From Morchella semilibera (lineage: Eukaryota; Ascomycota; Pezizomycetes; Pezizales; Morchellaceae): a DNA stretch of 64,000 nucleotides. The translations under genes were made by a program, and so were the position numbers. Every line of letters begins with the position of its first letter. Positions within the stretch are counted from its first letter, which is position 1. The stretch spans positions 558,001 through 622,000 of the forward strand of contig WBVU01000003.1 of NCBI GenBank assembly GCA_009192285.1. The letters run 5' to 3'. Shown here piece after piece: positions 41,216-53,886 of this stretch. The notes below the pieces were generated by a model. The model saw nothing but the letters and a program-made list of their open reading frames with translations, was not told where the DNA came from and searched no databases.

Positions 41216-42480
41216 TGTCCTAGCGTTTTGGCATCAGTCCCAAGGGTTTAGTAGTCGAAGCGCGGTTGCGATTGTTCAGGTAATACTAAGCGAGGGGGGG
41301 TGTGCTGCGAAGGAGTTGTCGTCATTGTATTCTAGGAGGTTCGATGACGTGATAGATTTGTAATATAATTAGAAGAGATGGTAGGGAAGGATACGAGGTT
41401 TGATTGCGATGGGCTTCTATGGATTTCTATGAGCCGATGTGTAAGTTATATTGGACTGATAGAGGGGAAGTATTAAATAGCAGGGATAGATGTTTTCCTT
41501 AGTCATTTCTTTCTTTTTTCTTCGTCTCATCTTCCTGTCATCTCAGTACATAAGAATATACTCCTATTTTCAAGCCATAGTTTCTTGCACCCAAAATCCT
41601 ATCCTCATCAGCAAGACTTCATTTGACTCCTGATGTCTCCTGAGCCTCAGAAGACTGAAAAAATCTCCAGGAGTCTCAGGAGACTCTCAGGAGACTTGGG
41701 AGACTATTGGGAGACTGCAGTCATAAGTTGAGTTTGCTGATGCTCTTCAGAGGAAATCTATAGTACTTCTCATCGTTCCCGTTGAGGTCCATCCGGTCCT
41801 CACTCCATCAGCAAGACTTCATTTGTCTCCTGATGTCTCCTGAGCCTCAGGAGACTCAAAAAATATCCAGGAATCTCAGGAGACTCTCAGGAGACCTGGG
41901 AGACTGTTGGGAGACTCCAGTATTAAGTTGAGTTTGCTGATGTCTCCCTGCTCTGTTGTCTCGTGCCTTTGCCCTTGTCTTTGCCTTCGCCGGTGCCTGT
42001 GCTTGTGCCTACTCGGTGTTGTTCCTGTCTTCATCGGTATCCCCATCGCGTTGGCTGTGCTACTCGAGTCCTTCTGCGTCATCATTGTTATCTTCTACTT
42101 TACGTCAGGTCACTACGTCATACTGATACATGCTAGTGGCAGTATCCTATCTTAACCTTATATCATCTACATCAGCAAGACTTCATTTGTCTCCTGATGT
42201 CTCCTGAGCCTCAAGAGACTCAAAAAATATTTAGGAGTCTCAGGAGACTCTCAGAAGACCTGGGAGACTGTTGGGAGACTCCAGTCAACAGTTGAGTTTG
42301 CTGAAGCAGTCTTTACTTTCTCTGCTCTGCACCTCTTTTGTCTCTGCTCTTGCCTTTGCCATCGTCGGTACCCGTACTTGTGCCTGCCTAGCGCCTTGAT
42401 GCCCCCTGGCTGCGTACCTCGAATCTTTCTGCGTCATCATTGTCTTCTGTCACATTGTGCCTCGGTACTCCATCACACTA
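41216..42480 (+). repeat. Diverged family A LTR with MITE copies 7-9
   Basis: It starts TGTCCTAGCGTTTTGGCATC. MITE 7 (41606-41742, CT duplicated), MITE 8 (41806-41942, TC duplicated) and MITE 9 (42170-42306, changed right end) interrupt it. Between MITE 8 and 9 the first 3' end is degraded, and a second LTR 3' part follows to about 42477 (TACTCCATCACA). Confidence 0.75.
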
Positions 42481-43249
42481 GTACAAAAAGGCAAACTGCA
42501 AATTTGACTAAATCTTTCAATACATATAGACCTTGCATCAAATATCTGGTTCTAAATTACATATAGGAAAGGTAAATTTACATGTATGTATATTGGTATG
42601 AACTCACCGTTCGTAGTTATATGTATCCAAATATTACTATGTAGTATGTTGGATCATAGAGTCTCACTCATACATGCATCCCATCAATGACCGTGGTGAC
42701 ACTTTAAATCGGGATAAACAATATTCCTGTGGCTGTCATAACTCAAACGCATGTATGCATACACGTGGTAAAGGTTAAGGACCATCCGCGCGCTTTTCAC
42801 CCTCCACCGGGCTCTGACTGAGGCTCAACGGGGAACTAACCAATCCAAAGGCAAGTGTCCCGGGTAGTGTACTAACTTTGATACTATTACCCCTGACTTA
42901 GCACCACGGAGCCGTCACAAACGTTCAAACTTAGAATTATCTACATGTATATACATACATATAAAACCGCCCCCTAACGAAAACTTTATTTACATAGAAA
43001 AAGGTTCATATGTGTGAATGCTCCAGGCTTTTCTTGCAAAATCGCAATCCAGTCCAATCCATAAACTCCACGCAAAGAAAAACAATGATAACATGACGTG
43101 ACGTGACGTGACAAAGGAAATCCAACCCCGTGATCGATACCCTCTTTCGTTTATAATGACCCCTGCAAAGCCCGAATGCACATTCCCGATACCAACACCA
43201 ATCTCTCCAGATTCTTCTCGTCTATTTTACCTAAATAAGAAACCAGCAA
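42481..43249. other. Intergenic region at the transition to host genes
   Basis: No gene seen. A TGACG tandem (ATGACGTGACGTGACGTGAC, about 43093-43112) lies downstream of the next gene. Confidence 0.5.
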
Positions 43250-43954
43250 TTAGGCGAAAACCCCAGCTGAAGGGCTGAATTTGAGTTTCTTACCTAGAAA
43301 GGATCCCTTCGAAGCCGGGTGTACGCCAAACACCCGAATATTCTCTGTGTCCATGCGTGCCAACATGCTCTTTGGTTTTGTAGGCGTTTTCGGCGATTTA
43401 GGCGTTGTTGACCGTGGATTCGCGGTTGCTAGAGGCAGTGTCGTGATGCTGAAAATATAACCCTTTGAAGCCCCTGGTTCAGGCTCCCATGAAGCTTGAA
43501 TATTCGGGTCCTCTCCACTTATTGGGGTAAATTGGAATGTTCCTGACGGTAGTCTCTCACAGTTCCAAGTTACCTCATCAAAGAACCTCACAACAAGCTT
43601 CTCAGTTGCCTTTGGATCCTTGGCAGAGACCCTTTCTATACTGGCCAAGACCTCAGACTTTTGAACTAGTTCCTCCTCTTCCCCATCTCCAGTTGCGACA
43701 ATCAGGATATCCTTTGCGGTGACATTTCTGAAGCACCCTGATAGACGTTGGATAAAGGACCCGCCACAACGGACATCGTATGCAGGTACTAATCTACCCC
43801 GGGTACCATCACTTGCCACAGTTGCCTTTTGGAGCTGCAGCAACAAACGCCTATTGGGGAGGTGACGTTTAAAGAATGTTCCTGGAGCTGGGTTGGCGAG
43901 GAGGTATTCTGCGCGGACCTGTTGGGAGTTTCTTTCGGGTCGATTGGAGGCCAT
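43250..43954 (-). CDS. Conserved fungal protein of unknown function
   Basis: A single exon of 234 aa. I take the ATG at 43954 (MASNRPERNSQQVRAEYLLA) because the in-frame codon upstream is GTG. The protein starts with ANPAPGTFFKRHLPNRRLLLQ, has an acidic middle with a VTAKDILIVATGDGEEE segment and a Ser/Pro/Lys-rich C-terminus (TTPKSPKTPTKPKSMLARM) that looks like a disordered, phosphorylatable tail. There is no signal peptide or membrane span. I have a general impression of similar proteins in other Pezizomycotina, but no function is known to me. Coding character is good and the frame is intact. Confidence 0.7.
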   Translation of the reverse strand: MASNRPERNSQQVRAEYLLANPAPGTFFKRHLPNRRLLLQLQKATVASDGTRGRLVPAYDVRCGGSFIQRLSGCFRNVTAKDILIVATGDGEEEELVQKSEVLASIERVSAKDPKATEKLVVRFFDEVTWNCERLPSGTFQFTPISGEDPNIQASWEPEPGASKGYIFSITTLPLATANPRSTTPKSPKTPTKPKSMLARMDTENIRVFGVHPASKGSFLGKKLKFSPSAGVFA

Positions 43955-44041
43955 GATCGACACTTGCTCAGGGAAATCTTCTTTGAAGGGGACAGGAATT
44001 TGAGGTTGAAGATTCTGTCGGAGAATATATTATATATATAG

Positions 44042-46483
44042 CTAAAGAATAGCTAGTGGGGGGGTGGCGCTGATGCTGATATTACGGCCGGGGCTGGATA
44101 AATAATTGAGTAATTGGTAATAGATTACGAGAAACAGGGAATACAGGTAACAATGATGCTTAGGAGGGGAGAAGATGAGATGAAGTTGGTATATACCCTA
44201 TTGCGAGGCCTCATTAACCTCTGCGTGTGGTTTCCTTTATCCCCCAAGTGCGGCTGGATATCGTACCGCCCACGCGAGAGAAGAAGCGAAAACGAATAAG
44301 AGCAAGCCTCCCTTCTGTCAGTTTGTTGGTCCCGCTATTTTGGGTCTAACCCGAATTGTTGGAATGCTAGGGATGTTGGTTACCGCGTCGGCCGTTGCTT
44401 GTACAACCAAGCCTCCTGATGTGACTCTACTTCATGTACGACTAAGCTGCGTACTGCCCCTCTCGAGGCATATATTGCAGGTAAGGCTGTCTAATTTCCC
44501 CCCAAACAGCCGTAGGTAGTTAATCCTTGGGTTCATCTAAGGGCCCCGAACTGCTCAGGCTGTTTTTCGGTTTCTTTGTTCTCGACGTGAACCTCTTTGT
44601 GGTTGTGTGCATGCAGCGAATCGAATAACTATTTCTTTGTACGAGTACGAACGAACATTCCACGTTAATTGTGTCATTGCTGGTGAGAATCTTTCCCGAT
44701 CACGTAATCTTGAGATAAATATCAGCTGGCATTCCTCGGGGGAAAGCCACTCTAAGGTCGTTCAGTACTCTAACAGAGCTTTTACATAGGTATGTAGCCC
44801 TGGTTATTGTAAGAAACACTGGCTTATTACTACCCCATTAGGTTGAATTCGGGTTCTAGTAAAGTGGCTGGTCAGACCGTAGCCAGCGAGGCACCAGAAG
44901 AGTTGGAGAAATATCCCAAGCATAATTTCAGTGATGGTATTTGCCTTATTTTTTTTTTGGTACCGGTGCGTGCAGCTACCAGGTGTTTCAGTCATGTGGG
45001 TACCGTGTCTGGGGTAATCGGCGCTCGTATCTGGCCGACACCATCAGTAGGTTCTTCTTGTTGGGCTGCAAGGCAGATTTTAAAGATCGGACAATTAACA
45101 GACGTGACCCTGTTTAACTGCGATGTCAATCGGTTATATTTTCCGTATCATATCCATTGGTAGTCCAGATCCTCTAGGTTCATATGTTGTCTAAAGTGTT
45201 TTAACCGTTCTTCCGCCTTCCCTCTACGCTGCCACGATCTGCTCGATTTATGGCTCTTAGGTTTCTGAAGACCTATCAAGACGGATGGATAGGAAAGTAA
45301 CGATAGTCGCAGTTTTCTTTGTTATATACAAGCTGTGGCAGGCGTAATACTAACCAGGAGTGGTATGTTCGATACAAGCAATATGCTTGTGCTTGCTAGG
45401 TTCCACGCATGCTTCCATTTGTTGAAGCAGCACACCAAAGCCGGGGTACCTTGCTACCAGTCCTTTTGTGGAGGCCATGAGGTTGTTTCTTCGTGATGCT
45501 GCAGACATCATCATCATCATCATACAAGTCTCAAGTCCACCATATCAGACTGCCCATGAAATTTGGTTTTAAACGCTTAAAATTTCATACGCATGGATGG
45601 TCCTTATGTAGACAACTTTCCATGAAACCTCTGATAAGGCTAGGGCGCGGGGATTAAATGCGGCTGAGTTGTCAAGAGCTTGGAACGTTGATTTTGTTGC
45701 CGGATGCCGGCTCCATGTAGGATAGTGTGCACCTACATAGAAATAAGCTTTAGCATGGCTGATTTGTGTACAGTGGGGTTAGGTGTTTTTACGTGTAGCA
45801 CATGCACACAGGCACATTACATAGATATGCGTGACAAAGTCTCGTAACAGCTTAAATATCCTCGAAAACAGCAGTTCTCGGTCCTTCCATCCTTGTGCCA
45901 CGAGCACTCGCTAGCTCCGAGATAATCCCTGGGTACTTGTGGTAGTTGATAATTGTGGCTTGGCCCTTCCTTAGCCTTTAGGGGGAAATGATAGGTTCAA
46001 ACTTAATCCGTAACTGCACAATAGCACATGTACCTTCGATCTGAACGGCGATCGTATAGTGATACCTACATATTACATGTATTCTCCACAACTCTCTCAT
46101 TTTTTTTTTATATAGAGTTAGAATTTTTAAGACACCTGTCGTCAGGCTGACCCCTACCCTGAAGCTAGCCGTTGAGACTGTCTCACTACCAACTCAGAAT
46201 CTATGCATCCCCCCCTGACTAAGCCATGTATGTGTGTAGCCGTGGATCATCATCATCATGAACTTCTACGCAGGTTCCCTAAATCACAACCACACCTTGT
46301 TACCAACGACACACCCGCCAGTACTTCCTGCAATAAATTCACCCAACTCAACGGCCAGTTCTCTTAGGTCTATTTCGATACTCACCGACGATATTAGAGA
46401 ACGTTTTAGTCAACCCAAGTTGAGCGGTTAGCTCCCAACCTGGCTCTCTCTTAGCTCTCTGCCAGTGTTTCAGAGAAGTGGAG
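44042..46483. other. Intergenic region, 2.4 kb
   Basis: No convincing gene. It holds CAT microsatellites (about 45507-45525 and 46246-46258) and TACATGTA-type palindromes (46070-46082 area). Confidence 0.5.
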
Positions 46484-48178
46484 ATGGCAACAGAAGCGAC
46501 GGAAAGAGTGAAGAGGGGAAATGGGAAACATACAATGAATCGCTGGGTCGCGGCTTTCATGCCTTTTGTAATGGCGGGTCTTGCTGGGTATGCGACGTGG
46601 GTTCTAGTTGTTTTAATATGCAGTGTGTTCCCCGAGTCTTTCGCGTACAGGATGGAGCTTTACCCATACATATCTTGGTCCTTTTTGCTAAATTGAAGCT
46701 ATAGTTAAGTATCTGATACTCTCCCAATATCGGGTAGCTGCTGGGGCGGTCACGATTGCTCTTTACTTTCTCTTCTTTCTCCCTTTCGCCGCTGCGTACT
46801 TGAGAGTCTTATGGACTATATGCATGGCCCCAGGGTTTGTGGCGCAAGGCCCAGACCCCGAGGAAGCCATCAAAAACGAGAAGCTTCGAGGAAGCGATAG
46901 CGATCCAGAGATGGGGCTTGGTAGTATGCAGATAGAGCAAGCAAGCTTTAGAAATACAGGTATACGCCCTGTACCACTAGGGTACCCCTATTGCCCAACT
47001 AAACTTAGGCATAAGGACTGAGTGTTTACAAACATTGCAGATGATGCAGGGACAGAAACGCCAATCCCAGAAGTGAATATAACACCTCCACCACCTGTCG
47101 CACAGCCAAGCCAGGGAGATTCTGAGACGCCCACTTCCTACGCGTACATTCCCCCAATAATCCACCAATCTCAACATAATGATAGACCTGCAACGTCCTC
47201 TAGTACTCTTCATGGATATTCATACGATGCCTACGCCCCTGAGCCTCATCACGAATTACCGGAACCAGAAAATTGCATGGAATTTTATGAAAAGGATGTA
47301 TATGTCTGTGAACCAAATGGTAGACCCAAGTGGTGCCAGCAATGCAACTGCTATAAACCAGATAGGTCTCATCACTGCAGTGAAGTGGGTCGATGCGTGT
47401 ACAAGATGGACCATTTCTGCCCCTGGTAAATCCCCTAGGATCATTGTACTGCTTAATACGAATAAGACAATCATGCTGATGTTACTACCATGGCCAGGGT
47501 TGGCGGCATCGTGGCGGAATACTCCTATAAATTTTTCTTTCAAGTTGTGGTGTATGGTGCCCTTTATTGCCTATACCTCATAATTTCGTTGTCATATTTC
47601 ATCAACGAGCACAAGGGAAATCATGGTGGCTCTGTTGACGCTAATTGGTTGGTAGCGCTTGGATTGTAAGTAACCTCCCTCCAAATCCTTGTTTCCAGAA
47701 GATATGTTGACTTGTCTGCCCTAGATCATGTCTTTTCGGACTTTTCGCCTGTGGAATGGCCGGTTCGACAGCACAGTTAATATACCGCAACCTCTCGACG
47801 GTCGATTCGCTCTCACACACGGTCAAAGTATATCAGCTTGCAATCCATGACCCCAACCCTCCACCCATGCCAGGCGTCGGGGGTCGTCCACTAGTACCTC
47901 GAGTGTGGCTACCTGAAAATCCTAGGGAAGGACAAGAGGCTAGATGCTTCGCCATCGTCAACACAAAGCAAGGGGAGAACCCATGGAGGCTGGATAGTAC
48001 ACTTGATAATTTCAAGGAAGTAATGGGATACAGTATTTGGGATTGGTGGCTACCAATAAAACAGAGTCCATTAATAAAGAAGCATAATGGCAGCACTTGG
48101 TACAGGATGAACGAAAAGCTAATAGAGAGACTCAAACTCGAGGCCGGTATCGAAACCGGCACTACTGGAAACGTTTGA
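46484..48178 (+). CDS. DHHC-type palmitoyltransferase, Pfa5-like
   Basis: Five exons, 46484-46622, 46705-46959, 47041-47425, 47498-47665 and 47725-48178, with matching phases, give 466 aa. It transfers palmitate to cysteines of membrane-associated proteins. Four membrane spans are visible: [59 protein letters not shown] and a fourth around [18 protein letters not shown]. The cysteine-rich domain (about residues 228-260) reads [20 protein letters not shown] then KMDHFCPW, so the catalytic motif is DHFC rather than DHHC. That variant, followed by VGGIV, is what I recall for the filamentous-fungal Pfa5 group. A TTxE-like motif is absent; the C-terminus is long and polar. The gene is intact. Confidence 0.85.
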
Positions 48179-50231
48179 TGGACTTGGCTTGTTTATTGTG
48201 GTTTGGTATTTTCATTCTTATATATGGCGCGCTGGCTTTCTTCCTATTGAGGTGTTTATGGGGTTTTACGGCTTGTTTGGCAGGCTCTTTTTGACATTTT
48301 TGCTTCACTGTTATCCCTACTTTTCATAATCAATTTTTATTGCCCTTTTATTGCCCTTTTTTTGCCCCCTTTTTTTATTGCCCTCTTTTTTTTTACTGCC
48401 CCTCCCCCCCTTATTGCCCTTTTGTTTCTGTGAGCTCCTTTTGTGTTAGAAAAATGGAAAGCGTTTAGGGTTCGGGAATTCGGTGTTTTCCTTTTTTTCG
48501 GGATGCTGGTCCTGAGCGTGTGCATTGCGTGTCTGGCTGAGTATCTTGGAGAATTCCTTGTTTTCAGCTCTCTTTCCCCCCCCTGGAACAGGCTCGCTCG
48601 ATCTGAGCCCGTTAACGCATTCATAATATGTTAGCTATTGATTGAGGCTGTGATATGATTGGTAGATTTCGGGGTAACACATCAGATGATAGACCGATGA
48701 TACCCCCCCTCCCTTCCAGTCACAAGAACAAGGACCAAGGATCAAACACACCAGATCCCCGTCGTTGGGTTTGTCTGTGTGCAGCATACACCCCAAGCCA
48801 CGTTGATGCTCGTCTGAGGAACGGATAACGCACCTCCTCAAACCGGAAATCGCCGTTATGCATCCACTCTTAAACATCGTCTCGGGTGCTGCTAAATATG
48901 TCCGACGGAGGCAGACTCAATGTAGGGGGCTGGCCACTTAAGTACCTATAGGGTTTCCAAGCCGGGATGAGCAGGTTCCGGGCAGTCGTCGACCGAATAG
49001 CCGGGTCGTCACCAGGCGTCGGGCACCGTCCGCCGGGTGGCCGGGTTGTCACCGAACACTGATCACCAGGCCCCCGAGATTACGCGTGTGTCTCGCACCG
49101 GCTCAAAATACTGCAGAGCAGAGGCAGAGCGCGCGGCTGGTTGGCCGGATTTGAACCATCCGAGTGGGGGACGGTAGATACAGCCTCCTGCAATGGGAAT
49201 ATGAGGGAGGGATTGATGGACGGGCGAAAGGACAAGGGCGAGTGATAGGTGGTGATTTTTTCTCTCCCCGGTAGCGGGGGGTAGAATATTATATACGGTT
49301 AAATGGATGCGCGTCCTGCATCGCTGGGGGTTGGTTAAGGTGGGTCCAGGAGATAAGCTTAAGTGGTACGTAGTGATTTGTGAATGCAGGAATTTTTATT
49401 CTAGCTAGGGGGTTGGCTGGTACCGGCTGGTTAGAGGGTAGAGTCCTTTTTGCCATTGTGGGCCGCTGATATGATGTGATGGCTGCGGGTTGATTGATAT
49501 TGCCACTGCTGTAGTGTAGTGTAGCGGGTATTGGTGGATCATATCTTACGATAACGCCCTCTTTGTCGCACAGATTTCTAGGTTTTCAATTTGGGAGGGA
49601 GGGGAAGTGTAAGCAGAGTGCGCATGCTGCAATTTCCTTTTTTTTTTTTCAAATTTGTGGTTGTGTAGTCATAGAATATCACTCGATAGCATTCTCACCT
49701 CACCAGAGACTTTGTATTTGAACATTAACCTTTCGTACTTCTATTTCTCTCCCATAGCACCAGAAAGCCCCTAGTCCGAAAGAAATGAAAAGAGAAAGGA
49801 GGCACTACGGTGCAATACTAGAACCCCCCCTTGAACATCCCCCCCCCTCGGACCCTTCCCAAACATGTGTTCTGGAACTGCACTGCGAAGCAGCCTTAGG
49901 CGGAACAATGAAGGCTTAAATCTAGAGTGTCCAGAGTTTGCGTTTGAGGGTTAGGGTTTGGTATTGTTGTTGGGTTTAGTTTGTTAGTTGGGTTCTTTGT
50001 ACAGTAGTATACCGAGTGATACACTATGACTCACTCGACACTTATCTCGTAAGCTCTAAAACCGACAATTGGTTGATTAATTGACATTTCATATACATAC
50101 AGTGATCCCGACCCCCCCCCCTCCAAAAAAAAAAAAAAAAAGAAAGAAAGAAAGAAAGAAAGAAATAAACAGGGAAATAAACAAAATCAAGGAAACCACC
50201 AGAACAAACCCAGATTCTACGTATCTATATA

Positions 50232-50510
50232 TGGTGCGGTAAACGTGTCAAAAGCGATTTTACCAACGGTGGTAAAAATAATACCAACATTTATACCTTA
50301 AAATGGATAAAAGCACAGACCTTTTGGCCAAAAGGGGCTATATAATGCCAGTATATATGAACATTGTCTACTGGTGGCAGCTATTACCACCGGTGTGAAA
50401 CTGTTAGTATTAATGATAATGCAGAATAAAGACTTAAAGTCAGCATTTATACCGGAACAAGAACTGAAATTCAGTGCTTATACCACCGTGGTAAATAATT
50501 TACCGCTCCA
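50232..50510. mobile_element. 279-bp TA-flanked MITE
   Basis: Inverted ends TGG(T/A)GCGGTAAA and further paired blocks (TTTACCA, CGGTGGTA) are flanked by TA (50230-50231, 50511-50512). No coding capacity. It fits a Tc1/mariner-type non-autonomous element different from the 28.9-kb transposon. Confidence 0.65.
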
Positions 50511-51785
50511 TAATCTATAATAAACGACAACCAGAGAAATAAATTAAAAATTTCAGAAATAACCCCGTCTATATATATTTTTAGGGGCCGGGCCCACTGT
50601 TAACTTTAGAATCATAAAACGCACCGCGCCGAGAAAAAACAAGATAAAAGGGAAATAAAAGGGAAAAAGGTTGGACCCCAGAGCCTTGTAAGCGTTGCTA
50701 GTTTGAATGATGCAGAGAGACAGACCGTTGTATATATATAGCGCCTTGACTATCTCTGGGAGACGTAGTTGGGAGTGACTTTGCACCTTACCGTGCTGGT
50801 GTACTCTGTTGGCCTGCCAAGATTTAAGGTGGGTATTATCTGTTAGTTTATGTACTTGCTTGCCCTGATCTAGTAAGTGTAAGTTTTGTGTTGTATGGAC
50901 CTGTCCACTGGGGGATGAGGGCCTATAAGATCTTTCTTCTTCTCCTTTGTATGTATTTCTGGGTGATCGACAGGACTCCCAGTGATGTCGCAACCCCCAT
51001 GCAAGTCGACTAACATTTAAACTTAAGGCAGAGCCTGGAAATTGAAATTGGAGGGATAAGCAAGAAAGTGGGAGCTTCCGTCGTCTAGCAATATGTTCGA
51101 GACTGTGATATATAATACTCTATCAGGCTGACGAAGACGCAACCTAACTAGGCGGCATGCAATACGTACCTGTAGCATCCTCTAGAAAGGTAAAGAGAGA
51201 GAGAGATCTCTACGTATGCACGTTCTATACGGCCCCCCATGCCGCGCTCCCTATAAGCGGACAAATTCAGCAGCAGCACACAGCAAGACCAAGTACTTTG
51301 ATCATTTCCAGCTGACTAAATGCCAACCAGCTAAACTATATACATGCAGATTCAGTGCATGCAGTCTAGAACGTCCACACCCTTAAGAACACAATCTCAA
51401 TCTACAAGCGTCTCCAGCCATATTGATCCACTGACTGCCTGCACCATAGGATATCCGCTGGCAAGTGTGAGCCAGTCATACTCTGCGGGGGCCATTTTGG
51501 ACTATGTCCGGTCATGCCCCGTCCTGTCATAGTCTTAAAGGCATCAAGACCGTAGGAGGCCGATATATACACGAAAACGACTCTTTCCACCCTTAAGGCT
51601 CGGCAGCCCCTAGAGGAGGTTGCGCCGGTTTAGAACCCTCATCCACACTGCACCAGGATTGAAGTTAGTTGTCCAAAACTACACCCCCAGAAAAGCGGAA
51701 CCCTCAACGAACTGGTCGTACTTGTGATGGAAAAGGTTTGGGTTATGGGGTATATTATATCTAGTTAGTCGGCTTTGGTAGTATT

Positions 51786-51888
51786 TGGGTGTGCGGGTAA
51801 GTGACCAGAATCTGATAATGAATGTTGCGGTGAATACGTGTATTTAAATATGTCTTATCAGATTCTGATCACTTTCCGCAACACCCTA
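51786..51888. repeat. Imperfect inverted repeat of about 100 bp
   Basis: Arms of about 30 bp (GTGTGCGGGTAAGTGACCAG then AATCTGATAA, and its near complement) surround an AT-rich loop. Possibly a small MITE; TA lies near both sides. Confidence 0.5.
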
Positions 51889-52786
51889 GTACACGACCGG
51901 AAACAGTCTGGGTGGACCGGAGGCACTATATGAATCACCCTGGAAGCACGGCCACCAAGGGCATTGTCTCAAGATGTTTCTATAGGGCGGGGTGCATTGA
52001 GCTTTAAGAAATGAAACGTCCAGCTGCCTACATTCACTGCTCTGCTAATATTTATGGAGGGGTGAGAATAAAACCCTGATCTGCGTGCCATGCAGCGAAA
52101 AAAAACCAACTGTTCCGAATCATTTATAGTGGATTACTTGATTTCGCTGCAGAAGATGGGGCGTCAACCAATCAAACAGCCTTGGAGTGAGCGGGAGGTC
52201 GAGTGATCACATATGAAGGTGAGTTGCGTGACGGTAGTGTTTTGCCTGCATATAATTATAAGCTCTGATATAAAATACAGGCTTTAGCTAATTGGGTGCT
52301 GGAAGCTATACATGTAGGGAGCCGTTATAAAATATATACACAACCCGTTAAATGGTAGTCAAGAGGGGGGGGGGTTGATGGCTATGGCGAATATGTCCGT
52401 ATATATATATACTCGACTGAATACAGCTGAGTTCTCAAGGCCATTTAGACTTAGCACTATCACGACGACGGCCATGAGAGTTCGAATATAAAGACTCCCT
52501 TTAAACAATTGAAAGCTGCGAGTGACAGGCTGTGAACGCGGCTCAACCTCGGCATTGATTGATTGATCGAGAACAATAAGATCATCGAAATTATCCAATG
52601 AGACGCCATTCTCACTCCTCCTCCCGTGTTTTATTTCCCACAATTATCATGTCGTGCATAAACTTCAAACTACATCTTGCTCTAGAGCTTCACAGCTGAA
52701 ACTGCACCTCCCCCTCCCCCCATTTCCTCCTACCCCACCCTTTATACTCATCTCACACTCAAATACTCACATATTACACTCATACA

Positions 52787-53886
52787 ATGTCAGTCCTCAC
52801 CTCCGCAGAGTCAACTCTGCCCACTCATCCACCCTGGAAGTCCGTCCCCGGGATCTACAACTTCCGCGACCTAGGCGGCTACCCCATCCAGGGCAGCACC
52901 GGCAGTGTATTACCCACCCTGCCCCTTCCCCCCCTCTCTCCCAATGCCATACTCACCCTGCATGCCCCTCATAGGTCCGCCGAAACCTAATCTACCGTGC
53001 GGCCGAACCCTCGCGCGTCACCGCCGACGGCATGACCATCCTCGTCGCCAACCTCCACGTCTCCAGCACCTACGACCTGCGCTCAAACCCCGAGATCGAG
53101 AGCCTTGCGGATACATGCCCGTCGTCGAGATCCCCGGCACCACACGCTACTTTGTCCCCGTCTTTGAAGAGGATGACCTCAGCCCCGAGTAGCACTCCCT
53201 CCCCCACCCATTCCCCTCCTCCATATCATACTAACACTCCATTCCCACCCCCAGGGCGCTAGCAAAGCGCTACACCTCCTACACCAGCGGCGACCTCACC
53301 GCCGCCTACCGCTCCATCCTCACCGCCGGCGCCCTCTTCGCCTACCGCACAATCTTCAAGCACCTGCTCGAGCGCCCCACGGAGCCGCTCGTCATCCACT
53401 GCACGGCCGGGAAGGACCGCACGGGCGTCATGTGTGCGCTACTGCTGCTGCTCGCGGGCGTGCCTGACGAGGTCGTGGCGCTCGAGTATGCGCTGACGGA
53501 GGTGGGGCTCAAGCCATTCAAGCAGGCGATTCGCGAGCGCCTGTTGGAGAGACCGCAGTTTGTAAAGGGGGACGAGGAGGCCAGGAGGGGGTTGGAGAAT
53601 ATGTTGGGTTCTACGTATGTATTCTTTCCCTTTTTCCCCCCCTCTTTCTTCCTTGAGTGACGGTGGGGACCCGGGGGGGGTGCTGATGTGGACGGTGCGT
53701 AGTGTGGAGACGATGCGGAGGACAGTCAACATGATACGCGACGAGTTTGGCGGCGTAGAGGCGTATATGGTGCGCAATTGCGGGCTCACGAAGGAGCAGG
53801 TGGACGCCATCAGGCGGAACATCACGAGCGAGGAGAAGCCGTGCTTTGGCGTCGATGCGCAGGGGAAGTTGGCACTCCTGGAGTGA
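52787..53886 (+). CDS. Tyrosine/dual-specificity phosphatase with an apparent frameshift
   Basis: Exons 52787-52906, 52975-53188, 53255-53614 and 53703-53886. The protein begins MSVLTSAESTLPTHPPWKSV, then GIYNFRDLGGYPI (the NFRDLGG motif of Y_phosphatase3, PF13350), SVRRNLIYRAAEPSR, STYDLRS and the catalytic loop HCTAGKDRTGV (C-x5-R). It resembles fungal phosphatases that act on phosphotyrosine or inositol phosphates; the substrate is unknown. Inside exon 2, near 53095-53105, the frame changes between ..DLRSNPEIES and ..YMPVVEIPGTTRYFVPVF, and the exon is one base short for its phases. This is either a disabling deletion or a sequence error. All other exons fit. Confidence 0.8.

Larger units (their letters stand above)
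48179..52786. other. Long intergenic region, 4.6 kb
   Basis: No gene convinced me. Poly-T/C tracts (48340-48420), a repeated CCGGGTCGTCACC / CCGGGTTGTCACC motif (about 49000-49060), a GAAA microsatellite (50141-50166), one MITE and one inverted repeat (listed separately) are present. The last part before 52787 is the promoter of the phosphatase, with a C-rich CTCCCCCTCCCCC run (52706-52722). Confidence 0.5.

Noticed and set aside
49000-49060. Repeated CCGGGT.GTCACC motif as a possible regulatory array
   Set aside because: Only two or three imperfect units; could be chance.
50553-50993. 146-codon open frame in the 4.6-kb intergenic region
   Set aside because: No domain, mixed composition, no splice or promoter support; probably chance.
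53439-53825. 128-codon open frame opposite to the phosphatase
   Set aside because: Antisense shadow; the plus strand carries the C-x5-R phosphatase loop and spliced exons.
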